64,000 nucleotides of DNA from Mactromeris polynyma (GCA_032209605.1 JASFXZ010000075.1:558001-622000), one strand, 5' to 3'. Positions 1 through 13,300 are shown, counted from the first letter of the stretch. A program made the numbers and translations. The notes: generated by a model not told the origin, from the letters alone.

Positions 1-230
1 ATTGGCGCCTGGACTTAGGTTATCTAAAACCTAAGATAGCGATTTATTTCATTTACATCGGGGTTCAGGCAGTTTTTCAACAAGCGTTCAGTAAAATACG
101 GCTGCCAGTTGACCTAATCAGTTTTTCTGGAATTAATGATCAACCAGTACTAACTTGCGCTTCCGCAAGCAACTGACAACTTGTCCAAATGTGGGGAACA
201 TTACCGTTGCCAATGTCAGAAAAGAACATT

Positions 231-302
231 TCCTACCCAACCCGGGAATCAAACCTGATATTCATGGTGACATGGCTCTACCAACTGAGCTAGCCGGGCG
301 GG
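231..302 (-). repeat. tRNA-derived SINE head or tRNA pseudogene
   Basis: Read on the minus strand, this stretch has an RNA polymerase III A box (TAGCTCAGTTGGTAGAGC, plus-strand positions 275-292) and a B box (GGTTTGATTCCCGGG, 241-255) at tRNA spacing. I did not fold a full cloverleaf, and the surrounding DNA has no gene context. A tRNA-derived SINE head is more likely than a working tRNA. No poly-A or simple tail was identified. Confidence 0.55.
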
Positions 303-2435
303 CTACAACACAATGAACACTTTGGAATGACAGAGACCAACGAAGATCACGTGATCAGCTATTGTCAGTCATTTGTGGGCTTCCCCTTAGTTCAACTCCC
401 GGTTAAACAAGTTCAAAATCCTCACCTAACATGCATTCGTAGTTAGATGTTTGAATTGAATTATTTAATCAAGCTTCAATACAATAACTTTAATGTAGAC
501 AAATGTTTACCGACAGGTACGCGATAAACTATAACTATATTATATGATGATACATGGCTGAGCGGGACCAGGCCGTGATACTCGATCTGAAGGGAGGGAG
601 CATAACAACCCGAGGGATTTAACTGATTATCACGGCATATTCACGCTCAGCCTTACATGGACGCCTATAACACATACTTACACAGGTGATCTTTTCCACA
701 TACCGTGCAGATGAAGCATATCTCATTTTTTCCCGAATGCGAAACAAGTTCTTACAAATTAGAGTAATCTATCTCGGGATTCCCGACTCCAGCCCCTTTA
801 GCGTCCTATTATTTTAACACTCCCACAAATTCTTACTAAGCACATATACAGTTCTTTTGTAGGATGTTCCTCAACGTCCCATTCCTCTTCCTTACGAGTC
901 AGCCATCCTTAACCGTTTAGTGTTGCTTTCTGTTTTCTTTTGGGTGTTTACATTCGTTTTGCTTTATACAAGTGCAAATGTATATGAACACTGACACGTT
1001 CATTTATTTCTTCAATAATACTACCCAAGTCTAAAATGCTATCTGCGAGAGATTGCAGTGTTTTCTCTTAAGTTGTAATTGTGGTCAAATGATGATAAAC
1101 GTTGACGTCGCAGGCGTCATTTCTGCCGTTCGATTACTGTAAATCGGCCGAATGGCTACACTTTTCTTCCATCAGAAGCAGAAAATGTACATACACGTCG
1201 TGGAATGTTGCAACAACACGAGCATAACTCATGAAAAATAGCCAATATAAAAATACCTGCACTAAATCCTTTGTAATATCCAACTGAACACACTCATGTA
1301 TTTGTTCCATTCCTTTTAAATAAATATACATTTTTTAGCGTAAATTCTGCGCGTGTGTTTGCAATTATATTTACGCACCTAGCCATAACTACATTCGTTT
1401 TTCTTAGTACTAGAAATGTCAAGACGAACACTGTGTCACTGAGAATTATTTACACCACATCTGGGCATACAAAGTACACATATTGAAACAAGACTGGCAT
1501 GGAACCCGTGCTTGTCGCTTTGCTGTTCATGGTCAGTGTGATAGTTTACACAACACTATTCATATGAAATAGACCAAGACAAACGTATTTTAATGTTCAT
1601 TTCTGTTGATGTTTGAACAAGTTATACGCCGTACTAAATACTAATTCATATAATATCATATTGAAAAGCGGATGACGTTTAATAGACCCTTTTCAATGAT
1701 TGGTTTAAACGTGTTTATTTTAAAACAAGTGTTAAACATTACTGACAACCCTCGAAGACTGCTACCTGTGTACTAACCAGTACTTGCACCTAATTCGGGT
1801 ATTGTGAAGTTCGTGATCAGATTCACTAAACTCAGGGCTCGAACTCAAGACCTTATTATCAGTAGTCTGTATCAGATCCCCTCGTCAACTACGCATTCTA
1901 TCTCTTTCAAAAATTTGAAATCTAATAAAGATAACGGTTTGATCCACAATTCAGAGATACTCGGTATCCATGGATATGTCGATATTCATATTTTACAAAA
2001 CCGACATAATGTAATAACACTTCGAAATCGGGCTGTCAATATCAGCGTTACTATCATATGACCGGACTGACGTAATGGGTTTATGATTTGTATATGACAT
2101 GTGAATACTGTTATAACAGAAATTGTTTTTACCGCTTATGTAATGAAAATTTATAAACTATTTAAAGTATTTATGTCATGTGAGGGAAATTGTTTATGTA
2201 CCGTATTATGTAGCTAATGCCTTTATAAGATAAGTTTATATAACTTGTTACATTTTAAAAAGGGACTTCGTACACTACTCCCAGTTTTACGCCCTGTTTC
2301 ACTGTTAAAAATGCATGTAAATAATGAAAATGAAGAGGAAAAAGTACCAATGGTTTACAAACTCTCTTCATTTTCATAATATGTTTAATACAATTACAGA
2401 TAATTTCATCAGCAAAACACGAAACATGCAATGTC
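303..2435. other. Intergenic DNA with no recognised gene
   Basis: Short open frames occur on both strands, but none looks like a known protein, shows exon-like splice borders, or keeps a coding composition. No tandem repeat was noticed before the array that starts near 2440. Confidence 0.5.
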
Positions 2436-2439
2436 TTAG

Positions 2440-3530
2440 AACGTTCTAAGAGAAATTGACTCAAAAACCTTAGATCGTTCTAAGAAAAATGGACCATAAA
2501 CCTTAAAACGTTCTAATTGAAATTGACCAAAAACATCAGATCGTCCTAAAAGAAATTGACCATAAAACTAAGATTCTTCTAATAGAAATTGATTCAAAAA
2601 CCTTAGAACGTTGTAAGAGAAATTGACCAAAACAATTGACCAAACAACTAAGACCGTTCTAAGAGAAATTCATTCAAAAACCTAAGAACGTTCTAACAGA
2701 AATTGACTCAAAATATCTTAGAACTTTTTTTTAAGAGAAATTGACTCAAAATATCTTAGAACTTTTTTTTAAGAGAAATTGACTCAAACAACATAGAACG
2801 TTCTAAGAGAAATTGATTAATACAACTAAGAACGTTCTAATGAAAATTGATTCAAAAACCTTAGAACGTTCTAAGAGAAATTGACTCAAAAACCTTAGAA
2901 CGTTCTAAGAGAAATTGATTAAAACAACTAAGAACGTTCTAATGGAAATTGATTCAAAAACCTTACATTGTTCTAAGAGAAATTGACAAAACAACTAAGA
3001 ACGTTCTAAGAGAAATTGACAAAACAACTAAGAACGTTCTAAGAGAAATTGACCAAAACATCTAAGAACGTTCTAAGAGAAATTGACCAAAACATCTAAG
3101 AACGTTCTAAGAGAAATTGACCAAAACAACTAAGAACGATCTAAGAGAAATTGACCAAAACAAGTAAGAACGTTCTAAGAGAAATTGACCAAAACATCTA
3201 AGAACGTTCTAAGAGAAATTGACCAAAACATCTAAGAACGTTCTAAGAGAAATTGACCAAAACAACTAAGAACGATCTAAGAGAAATTGACCAAAACAAC
3301 TAAGAACGATCTAAGAGAAATTGACCAAAACAAGTAAGAACGTTCTAAGAGAAATCGACCAAACCTACTAAGACCGTTCTAAGGGAAATTGATTCAAAAA
3401 CCTTAGAACGTTCTAAGAGAAATTGACTCAAAATATCTTAGAACGTTTTTAGAGAAATTGACTCAAAAACCGTAGAACGTTCTATGAGAAATTGGACAAC
3501 GTATCTTAGAATGCTCTAAGCTAAAGTGGC
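2440..3530. repeat. ~34-bp minisatellite carrying GAACGTTC palindromes
   Basis: About thirty units of 33-36 bp follow each other. The commonest unit pairs a palindrome, TTAGAACGTTCTAA or CTAAGAACGTTCTAAG, with a spacer reading GAGAAATTGACCAAAACA. The outer units are diverged (CATAAAC, ATTCAAAAAC and TTTTTTTAAG variants). The central units, about 3000-3350, are nearly identical, which suggests recent homogenisation there. The palindrome contains two inverted nGAAn half-sites, the building block of heat-shock elements. There is no coding capacity. Confidence 0.9.
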
Positions 3531-3867
3531 TATAATATCATAAAATTTCTTTGAGAAAATGCTGCATCAATCGTTTTAGATACATTATGAAGAAAAAAAG
3601 CATCTCTCAATACATGTTAAGAAGTTGACAATACATACGATAAAAATGTTCACGGTAATACTAAAGTCAGTGTATACAAAATGACTTAAAATGTTGTAAA
3701 TAAACATAAACTCTTGTTGTTGAAATATCTCAAATAAACATTATAATAAACAATTTAGTACATGCAACAATAGTAGTAAAATGCACATGAAAGCAAACTA
3801 AAATAAAACAGGTACACAATCCTCAATGCACACACTAATTAAAACAACCTTCTCATCCGGAAATTAT
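3531..3867. other. AT-rich spacer with no recognised feature
   Basis: This AT-rich sequence lies between two simple arrays. I see no gene, repeat unit or RNA signature in it. Confidence 0.5.
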
Positions 3868-4290
3868 ACCCTTCCCAATTGAAAAGTGGGTTTTTTACCA
3901 AAAAGCGAGTTTTTTCTGGGTTTTTAATAAAAGCGAGTTTTTTCTGGGTTTTAAGCGAGTCTTTTTGGAAATAAGTGAGTTTAAGTAGGTTAAAGTGGGA
4001 TTTTTTCCCCGCAGAAGTGGGTTTTCTGCACAAGAAGTTGGTTTAAGCGAGTCTTTTTCTTACAAAATGAGCAAAAAGCGAGTCTTTTACTTTAGAAGTG
4101 GGTCTTTTTCTTAAAAAGTGAGCAAAAAGCGCGTCTTTTATTTTAGAAGCGGGTCTTTTTTCGTATAAGCGAGTCTTTATACTCAAAAAGCTAGTCATTT
4201 TCATAATAAGTGGGTTTTTCGCCAGAGTTTATTACTATGAAAAGACTCGCTTAAAACTCGCTTTTTAGAAAGTGGGTCTTTTTGTATTGC
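3868..4290. repeat. Degenerate AAGYGRGTCTTTTT repeat cluster
   Basis: The motif AAGCGAGTCTTTTT and close variants (AAGTGGGTTTTT, AAGCGGGTCTTTTT, AAGTGAGTTT) recur about every 15-30 bp on the plus strand for roughly 400 bp. Near 4238-4265 the motif appears inverted (AAAAGACTCGCTTAAAACTC), so the cluster ends in a short hairpin-capable segment. The unit spacing is irregular, unlike the neighbouring 34-bp array. No coding frame is meaningful here. Confidence 0.7.
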
Positions 4291-4459
4291 TGTTTTTAGT
4301 GAGAACAAAGATGATCATAAGAGCTTTTAGTATTCTCAAGCATTCTCAAGCATGCTAATTGTTGATTTTCCATTAAAAACCTTTATGTCAAAAGAAAAGA
4401 ACAAAAATACATAATTTATCCATTTATTTATAAGAAATGTCCAAGATATTTTGATAAAA

Positions 4460-4815
4460 TAATAACAAACAAGAGTGGCAAACTGTCACAAAATACGCCC
4501 GTCATAAGTCAGACTCAGAGCATGGGGCGATGTGGCTGGTTATTGAACTTGGCTGAGATATATTATACCCACAAACATTTTCACCAAGTTTGGTAAAGAT
4601 GGGACTTTGAGAACAGACAAGGCTAATTTGGCCACTTTTGGATAATTCAAGGGCTATAATTCAGAAGTGCCTGGGGCGATGTGGCTGGTTATCGAACTTG
4701 GCCCAGATATTATGCCCTCAAACATTTTCACCAAGTTAGGTGAAGATCAGATGAAAACTCTTTGACTTAGAACTTAGAGAGCGAACAACATGTGGATGCC
4801 GCCTGCCACGGGTGT
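4460..4815. repeat. Dispersed repeat with an internal direct duplication
   Basis: A segment starting GGGGCGATGTGGCTGGTTAT and ending ACATTTTCACCAAGTT occurs twice (about 4524-4590 and 4675-4737), roughly 150 bp apart. It is followed by GAAGATCAGATGAAAACTC and a GTGGATGCCGCCTGCCACGG block. Non-coding modules worded like this are, from general familiarity, very abundant in bivalve genomes; I cannot check copy number from one window. Confidence 0.55.
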
Positions 4816-4859
4816 ACATTTTTAGAGAGACTCACATTGCTTATATATACATACATACA

Positions 4860-6835
4860 TGCACCATATGACTATTTTGACTTAAATGTGAATTATTTAA
4901 AGCATATATACTAGGAAACATCCTAAACACAAATGTATATATAACTAATAAACAACAGTTTCAAGAAAATTTCACTATATAACTCTATGTAAAACAGTGA
5001 CCCCAAGGGCGTGGCCAATTTTGATCCCATAGGCATAATTTGAACCATCTAGAACCACTAGACAATGCTAAACACCAAATATCTAAGCCCTTCCCTTACT
5101 GTTTGGTCAATAAGACTTCTTAAGTTTTTTCACATCCGGAAATAAGGAATAATTGATTTACACGGTTTATATAGAAACTGTTTGATCACATCTCTTATGT
5201 CACGACATATTCATCATTTAAACAAATGGAACACTGGACTGGTAGATAATATTCTACATTTGAACAATAACTGTATATAAGGTTAAATTTTGTAGTTGAT
5301 GCCGTTCTTCTTTTCGTTCAAAGTCATTGCACTATGTAACATAGTCGAATTATAAGCTTAGTGACACTGAAATGAGGAGCATAGTCAATTCTAGTGCAGC
5401 TTACTGATGAACAACACTGACATTTTCCTCCGTGATGTTTGATCGGACTCTGTTAAAACCAAACTCCACATGATACACTGAAAAAATATCATCGAAGTGC
5501 TATACAAATATATTTTCTTAGATTACAAAGCTATGAACTTCATAATCCAAGAATTAGTTCTAAGCCAGTGTCACATTGATGTAAAACGATAAAGTAAAAC
5601 TCCATTGTGCTAAGCCCAGTGTTTTAATGTACATGATCGTATTAGGATGGCGTATTGGGAGAGTCTGCAGAGAAAAATACCATAGGCATTTTTTAATCAT
5701 GTTTTTTGGTTTCTTCAGATGTTCATTTTTAATTGTTTTGCAAGTAACATGAAACACAAAATAGGTACTACACTTCAAGACATACATTATTGTGATTAGA
5801 AATGTGTATACAGAACAAAACAGACATGATTCAGTACCTTAGCTGACTTCATTGTAATCAAATTACTGAAAACATATAATTGTATTACCAATATAGTAAA
5901 AGTACAATAAATTATACACAGAAATGAATTTCGTATTATATCTGTTGTCACTGAATAAATTAACCGCAACTTCCCCCCCATGATTCAACTATTCTGTGCA
6001 CTCACATAGTGAATCATACATTATAGAAATTATAACATGAACAATACATACGCATTTCAATATGTTAATGATTTCCTAATAAGCACCTCCATTGAACCTC
6101 TTTGCATCCACACCGTCATCAACTTGATTCTAAGAAACTAAATATTTTTAAGGCTTTAAGGATTAACAGCAGCAAATAATGTTTTATTCGTTGTCATAAT
6201 ACTTTTAAGGCATTGCGTATATATAAGTAGATATAGACCTCAAACAGGAAGTGCTGTAAACAATGCATGCACCCGAAAAGCTGGAGACATTAAAACATAA
6301 ACAATTACAAAACGAATAAAACGAGTACAATGATTAAGAAATCATATTGAATATAATCTGTAAAACATATAAAATTAACAGTAAATAAATAGACACACTG
6401 TCTTATGGTTCAAATGAAGGTTTACTTGAAGGAACAGTAAGTACATTATTATGAAACTATAATCTTCATATATTTCAGTATCTGTAAGTATAGGTAAGCG
6501 AACATGAAACTTTCTTGAAAATGTTCGAGTTTAATCTTTAACTAATAACAGTACATTACCTCGTTGGAGCTTTAGAGTTTTTTCTCTTCTTATATGTATT
6601 AACTTGATCTAATGTTCGCTTTGCTGGAGAAAAAAATCAATAACATAAAGTTAAGTATACATGTGTCAGTATTTATTATAAAAACAACCATAATCTAATA
6701 TCACAGGGGTCAACTTTAACATTTTTCTCACTTGCGTTATTAGGCCAGTATTTTCACTTGCTGAATTGGAGTTCCGTTTAACATCATTTTTCGAAAGATG
6801 GTACTGACAAGTTTTGTATAAGAATTCTGATTAGA
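4860..6835. other. Intergenic DNA with no recognised gene
   Basis: AT-rich sequence with only short, low-information open frames on either strand. I found no exon-like segments, RNA genes or clear tandem repeats. Confidence 0.45.
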
Positions 6836-6839
6836 CTAT

Positions 6840-7860
6840 TCACACATGTGGAATGTATCATACTCATCAGATAAATGCAGCCTATGCAGATCGATATCGA
6901 TAGGGTTACTGGTCAGCAGTCAATTTGTCTGACGGTAGTTTCCGTAAGTGATCGTAAATTTTCTGATGATCACCGATTGATAACACGTATAACGCATTAA
7001 CATGTAGCCTCGGACTATCTTAAATGTATGTATCCGATAAACGCGCTTAAAACATAAAGTTTGTATGCACACAAAGAGAAAACTATTGGAGTTCGATTTT
7101 GTTGATGAAACGCGAGATAGTTTATTAATTAACATGTTTTAGGTGATAGGCAAATGTTTTGCCAGGGACCGTATATGTTCCAGGTTTTGCTCAAGAAATA
7201 AAAAAAGGAAAAAAACAAGGAATTCGTATCACTTAGCATGTGTATTAAACACTTTGTCTGCCATTTCCAATTCAAATTGAAATTACACATAATTTTGGGT
7301 ACTTTGTTTTAAATACGCAATATACTGTGATGCCCGCAAATACCACGCAAGACGTATATTACTATTCCACATTGCCAACGCATCGTGGATTTGTATAATA
7401 ATTTATACAACTTTGAAACTCCTTAATCCGAACACCCTTCGGACAAACCAAAAAGTTCGGATTAAAAAGGATTCCGGACTAGAGAGGATTTCCTCATCAA
7501 GTGTCGGTAGACAAGATACTTGACTCTTGTATACATGTTTGTCGCAGAAAAAATATATCACTGTTCACAAGAGGCAACGTTACATAAACAGTAATATTAT
7601 TATATTTGATCATGTATATCGTTATTAGTCCCAGTTACAGTTCGTAATACCACTGATTGTAATTTATCGATAAGAGATATTATAATCACTGTTTTACCAC
7701 ACGCAAGCTGGGAGCTATTTGTAAATTTCAAATTAGATGCCCTTTAAAGATAGGTATACAATATACTATTCCAATTGTTATTTCAGTATAACTGTATCTT
7801 CAAAGTGAGATATCGAAGCTTGTCTTGTTTTATTGTAACAATGTATACATTTTATCATGC
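6840..7860 (+). repeat. Dispersed repeat, copy A (relative near 12.3-13.3 kb)
   Basis: Several blocks match, in the same order, a second copy inside the TTAA-bounded element. Examples are the block GCAGATCGATATCGAT near 6886 (second copy near 12375), CACCGATTGATAAC near 6970 (near 12460), ACATGTAGCCTCGG near 7000 (near 12484), TTTTACCACACGCAAGCT near 7692 (near 13035) and GCTTGTCTT near 7818 (near 13154). The copies differ by many substitutions and indels, so the duplication is old. No protein-coding frame was recognised in either copy. Confidence 0.6.
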
Positions 7861-7971
7861 CTGATCAAATTTAATAAATCAATGCGTCTTTTACAATTCA
7901 ATATGTATATGGTGATGAATTTGATATTGTAAATTGTAGTATGGCAAATCATTTTCAAAAGCAATAAAATT

Positions 7972-8440
7972 ATTAACAGAACAGAACAGAACAGAACATT
8001 TTATTTGTTTTGACTTGTACATGGTACATCGTCATAAAACACATACAAAATACAAATATGCAGTACATCACATGAGAACATGAAACGAACGGAAGAGAAA
8101 AAGAAATCAAGGGGACAAACAAACCAACTGACGTTATTAAAGAGAAAATCTGAAAAAATGGCAAATATTGTTTGAAAGTGACAATAGAATTATGGAAATG
8201 TTAAAGATCATTGTTTTAAAGCATCTTTTATAAACTTAGATACGTTGCATAAAGTTACTTTGTTTTTATATTTGAGCAACTCAAGCAATTTGAACATTGA
8301 CGGCTTTTTACGATAACATTTAGGGATATATTTTCGACGTAAATCGTTAAAAGATGGGCATAAACATATAACATGAAAACAGTCCTCAATGTCATAAGAG
8401 TTAAAACACAAACTGTACTGGAACCCCTGTATAGTATATT
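7972..8440 (-). pseudogene. 5'-truncated non-LTR retrotransposon (LINE) 3' end
   Basis: On the minus strand an open frame of about 70 residues (8208-8438) carries a C-terminal zinc-knuckle-like pattern: LCFNSYDIEDCFH, then CPSFNDLRRKYI. This C..N...EDxxHxxxxCPxFxxLRxKYI pattern is typical of the tail of molluscan and other invertebrate LINE reverse-transcriptase proteins. A stop codon bounds it upstream near 8440, so only the last part of ORF2 survives. About 230 bp of 3' UTR follows. The element ends in a (TGTTC)n microsatellite (minus-strand sense; AGAAC repeats at 7977-7999), a common LINE tail. It is a dead, 5'-truncated copy; I did not assign a clade. Confidence 0.7.
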
Positions 8441-11400
8441 ACGACTACATTTAGAGATTTGTTGTTATGGCAACCGATCAGTGTATTACGAGGTAGTCAA
8501 CATACTCCTTCGGTACTTGCTGGTACACATTGGTGCATCCCAGTTAACTTTGGTAGTTTTGAATTTGATTTATACATGCACTGGCTGGACAGTATACTAG
8601 AGTCGAATATTCATGTATTCTATTCAAGTATATTCACAATTTGTATTTGTGTATTTTCAGCTATTTACCATATCAGTTGTTACTGCATGACGCAATACAG
8701 GGTTAAACTTCGTGCGTCTTGTTATCCAACTCGGTAGCGCGACACAAACAATAACGTAAATTTCTATCTATCCTATTTGTCCCATTCCACCCAGTTGAAA
8801 TACGTAAAGGTAAAATGTTTAATCTAAGTTTTGCAAAATAAGGGCGAAAATCGTGATTACGCCCATCACTAAAATCTTCCTTGTCGTCCTCCTATAATGT
8901 TGTAGAAACGTGACTTTATATCAACACAAACTGTATTTTAAAAAAAAACTTCTCGTTATAATCCTATTGACTGAAATAGTCTAAATCACCCCCATGGATC
9001 CTTAATAGCAAATATGAAAGAGCTTGTTACTGAACAATGTGAGATTAGCAATGTACACGGAAATTATGTAGGACCTTGACGAGTTTATATGAATACTCAT
9101 AACGGAAGCTCAAGTTGTTCTACAATTTTTTTTGAAGCCGATTAAGTTGCATCGTGCTGAGATTAACAACTGCCGTTCTGCTTGTCCAATGTCATTGGTT
9201 GTTATATGGTACATGTACTGTATATCTAAGTATATCGTTTTTAATTTTTAACTCGATGTTAAGGTGAATTTATAAATATTACAATATAACATTTACTCGA
9301 TATGTAAAAGTCAATTTGGTATTTATTACATGGTAATATGATCCTTTGTTTTATAAAGTATCTTTAAATCACAATTATTACAAGTCAAAGTTAGTCTTCA
9401 TTTTATTTTACTGACTGTCTCGTGTCAATTAGCGTAAACACATTCTTGGGCGATATTTGTCAATTTGCAAAGTTAATCATTGTGTTCTAACTAAACAATA
9501 ACTTTATGTGCAATGTCCGTTTTATCTGACTGATGGTTAGATAAGTGTGGTGTTATGTGCACCGGATAATGTCTAATGATCTGAAACTAAATTGTGTTTT
9601 GTACTACTGGTAAAAAAAAACAGATAGCGAATTCCGGAATTCATCTATTTTAAGATCGGTCCAGCGGCGAATTAGTTAAAACAAAGCTGTACAAAAGGGA
9701 TGTCAAATTATGTTTACTTGCGTTCGCCGTCTCTTACGTTAGAAGGATATCCAGTTGGGATAATCATATTTACACAATTCGTGTATTTGGGTGATAATAC
9801 TTAACAAACGTATGCGGTTGTGTGCAACCAGGTTTAACCCCTTCCCCTCAAAGTGGGGTTTTGCATCTGATCCAGGGTGGCAATGGATATAACAGAAACA
9901 ACTAATTCGAATTATACATATAACTTCCTTGCCTTTAATCAGTTACATTACAATATACTATTATTGCAAAGGTAGGTTGTGTAAAAAGTGTCCGCTTGTG
10001 CGCAGGTATTGTCCGTAAAGGTTTGCTCTCCCCTGACAGAATTTCGTGTTTACAACAACCGGTGAAGTTCGTTGACTGGTACCATTGTCCACAATCACAC
10101 ATTGTTATCTTGTTAGACAATAGTACTACAGCTCTATTTCAGTTGTATTGTTTCTGTTTGAAATGACGACTGAATACACAATCACACGGAAGATTGTAAA
10201 TTGCAATTCCGTAAGTCAATCCCATTATCTATGCTCTGTATGGATTTGCACCAGTACAATATGACTTATTGTTATATCAGATACACTGACACGCATATAC
10301 CTTGAAAACAATGACATGCAGAAATGTTTTGACAAAATAAACAAACATAAGAGGACATTTCCCCCACGTACTCAGATTTATATTATTTGCGAATTATTTT
10401 AAACAAAATTATTTAGGATAATATACTGTTATTGGTTCATTTCACTCTTAATAATTGTTCATGAAGCTCATTGTATTGTACTTCACCCAACAATGTGTTT
10501 CGCTGAGTTGAATATACATTTCTTGATATTGTAGGATTACAATCAGTTTGTGAAATAAAATATTATATCTAGATAAACGTACATTCAATGTATGGTCATC
10601 ATGATTCTAATTACGAGTACATGTTTTGTTACTGATCAATTTATGTTTCCCACTCAGTGTTGGTAGGCATTTAGATTTACCCTTGTCCGCCCGTCAGACC
10701 ATCAGTATGTTCGTCCGTCCGTCCAGCAGGCCGGTCGTCAGTCCGTCCAACGTAAGTTTGTCGGTCCTATATACAAACTAACGATACTTCATAAGATATT
10801 GGTCATCACATGTAATTGCTCACCTTTCGATTGGATTTAGTATGAGCAGAGTTTTACGCCGTGATTGAGTAAAGTCGGGGCGCATATGTCTTATGGAAAC
10901 AGTTTTTTGCATTTAAGGAACTGGAAACGGGGAAGACAAGTTAACATAAAGTAAACTGTTTAATACGGGTGTCGTTGCTTCACATGTGCAAGTCATGTTC
11001 TTCATCGAGTCATGTTTAGTGTATATATCCGTACTTCAGCTAACGGGCCTTGTGTGGCATTTGCATAACATATACTAGTAATAAGCATGCACTCGAGCTA
11101 CACACCTACTGGTTTGACGGAATCTACAGAATGTTTTCTTATTAATAAACTTCATGGAAAGGTCTGTCTAACACGTGTGCGGATCAGTGCCGTCCATGAG
11201 CACAGAATACAACTGTGTTTGCGCGGAAGAAACCTTTCGGTAAAAAAACATAAACATTTCAAATTTTGCGTTCTCACACCAGGGGACGTCCATACAAACC
11301 AAAACTAAAAGACCCCTGAATTGTAAACAGTTCCAAATTCAAACAAAAAATCATAAATTTTACCCATTTCACAAACTAAATTGAGGGGGACCCCGAACAT

Positions 11401-11806
11401 ATGAAGGTCATATGAATAAAGTGCGCGACGTATTGAACTGTATCGATATCATTGTATCTAGTATACAACAATAATTATCTTGCTATATCGAATACAAGTC
11501 AAAGTGAGTATTATTTAACATGATGAAAGCCGAAGCTAAACATAGTTATAAACTTAGAATGAATTAGTCAGCTGTGAAATCTGCAAAAGAGGTCAACAGT
11601 AGTAGATACATTTTTCCGAGTAACAGTCATTTGTGCGGGTGACATATTTGCCGTCAGTTATCGATACACACACTTTGATCCTAGTAACAAATAAAATAAA
11701 ACATATTCCACTCGATATTACCTCCCTTTGATTGAAAGTAAGACCATCATTGTGACCCCACTAGGCACTATGTTATAATTTCGTCACATGCAAGTGTGCA
11801 TTGTTA
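8441..11806. other. Intergenic DNA; short GTCC-rich patch
   Basis: There is no recognisable gene. The patch at 10685-10765 is rich in GTCCGTCC and GTCGGTCC runs, a low-complexity motif often attached to molluscan dispersed repeats. Open frames around 8373-8737 and 11087-11308 have no recognisable similarity and no splice context. Confidence 0.45.
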
Positions 11807-12339
11807 TTAAGACCCCAGTCACACTGAGTCGAACTTTGAGAACAAATGCAATACGAAGTTAAATTCGTAGTTATACAAAGTGATTTGTACTGACTTCGTA
11901 GTGGGTCGCATCAATTCGGCATTTTCGAGTGGCGTTCGTGATGCCAGTACGACAATTTCGAACCTGCTCAAAATATTCTTAGCGGTTCGTATTAGTTTCT
12001 TCTTCGTAGCGCATTCGCACAACATTTGTGTGGCTATCGTACCGGTTCGTTCACTTATTCGGTATACATCGTACTATTCGTACGGCATTCATAGCTGTAT
12101 GTACATGAATAAATACATGTATTGACGCTCATTTGTGCTTTTGACTTCGACATTATAGAGCGGCACTTATGGATTGAGGCTGCTGACTCCTTATTCTCAG
12201 TATTGTTGGTATTTTCAGTAGGAGCATCTGGACCGATGGGTGATGTAGGCTTGGGATCAGTATTGCTTTTTTTTTCACTTGGAAGGCATGTTGATTGCTG
12301 TAAATTCGGTAGTGAAATGAGCGCTTTGCACAGGCATAC

Positions 12340-13300
12340 ACAACAATATGGCTTATCATATAAATCCGGCCGATGCAGATCGATATCGATGTGGCTAATG
12401 GTCAGCGGTCAATTTGTCTCTCGGGAGTTTCCGTAAGTGAACGTAAATTTTACGTTGATCACCGATTGATAACTGGTATAACATGTAGCCTCGGGCTATT
12501 TTAGATCTATGTTTCAGACAAACACTCGAAACATTATGTTTGATGAAACATAAGATTGTTTTATTATTGAAACTTAACTTATGTTGTAGGCAAAATTTCT
12601 CATGAAGTAAAATATACTGTCCCTGGTTGAAGTAATAAAACCGGATGCAGCAAATATACAAACTGTTTTACTTAACATCGAGGTCGCTTTTAGGCAATAG
12701 TTTGGGGGCAAATATATGGCATTTTATAGAATAGCATTGAGGTGAAATATTGGTGTGGTTACAAATCGAATGACAATAGCTTGACGTTTAGTCCGTGAAT
12801 GCGTGAACTCACGGCCATATGTCCGTGGTGAAATTAAGCTTCATATTTTTATAATATACAGAATTTAGGCTATTATTATTATTATTATACCACATTTATA
12901 TAGCACTTTTTTCATATGGCACATACGTTCAAAAGTGCTTTACAAGTAAAACTTCTATACATTTTTATGCATACAGGCATAATAGTCCTACCACTGATTG
13001 AAAATGACGATAAGAGAATAATTAAAATAACTACTTTACCACACGCAAGCTAGGAATTTGAAAATGTAAATTTAGGTGACATTTGATAGGTAGAAATGTT
13101 CTATTCAAATTGTAAACTCGGTATTATTGTCTTTTCAAAGTAAGATATCGTAGCTTGTCTTACTTTTTTTGTGACAACTAATACGTTTTGTGTATAGACA
13201 GTCATAGAAAGTTCAGTGATTTGGAAAGCCTCGGGCTATCTTAGATCTATGTAGCAGACAAACGCTTAAAGAGAAAACATCTGTTCACTTAGCATTAACA
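12340..13300 (+). repeat. Dispersed repeat, copy B, inside the TTAA element
   Basis: This is colinear with the copy at 6840-7860 over several blocks, interrupted by an insertion that includes an (ATT)n-tailed fragment at 12862-12965. A partial extra copy of the block GCCTCGGGCTATCTTAGATC appears at about 13229, so part of the unit was duplicated again. No protein function is apparent. Confidence 0.55.
12862..12965 (-). repeat. (ATT)n-tailed dispersed repeat end
   Basis: An ATT run is followed by ACCACATTTATATAGCACTT, CATACGTTCAAAAGTGCTT and ACAAGTAAAAC. Nearly the same arrangement occurs at 29970-30070. On the minus strand it reads as a repeat 3' end (AAGCACTTTT...AAAAGTGCTATATAAATG) with an (AAT)n tail, as in L2-like LINE or SINE tails. 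The class is an inference. Confidence 0.5.

Noticed and set aside
2440..3530. CRISPR-like repeat-spacer array
   Set aside because: The 34-bp units repeat entirely; there are no unique spacers, and the genome is animal.
12122..12436. 104-codon plus-strand frame inside the TTAA element
   Set aside because: It covers the dispersed repeat, lacks transposase motifs and is not conserved in frame in copy A.
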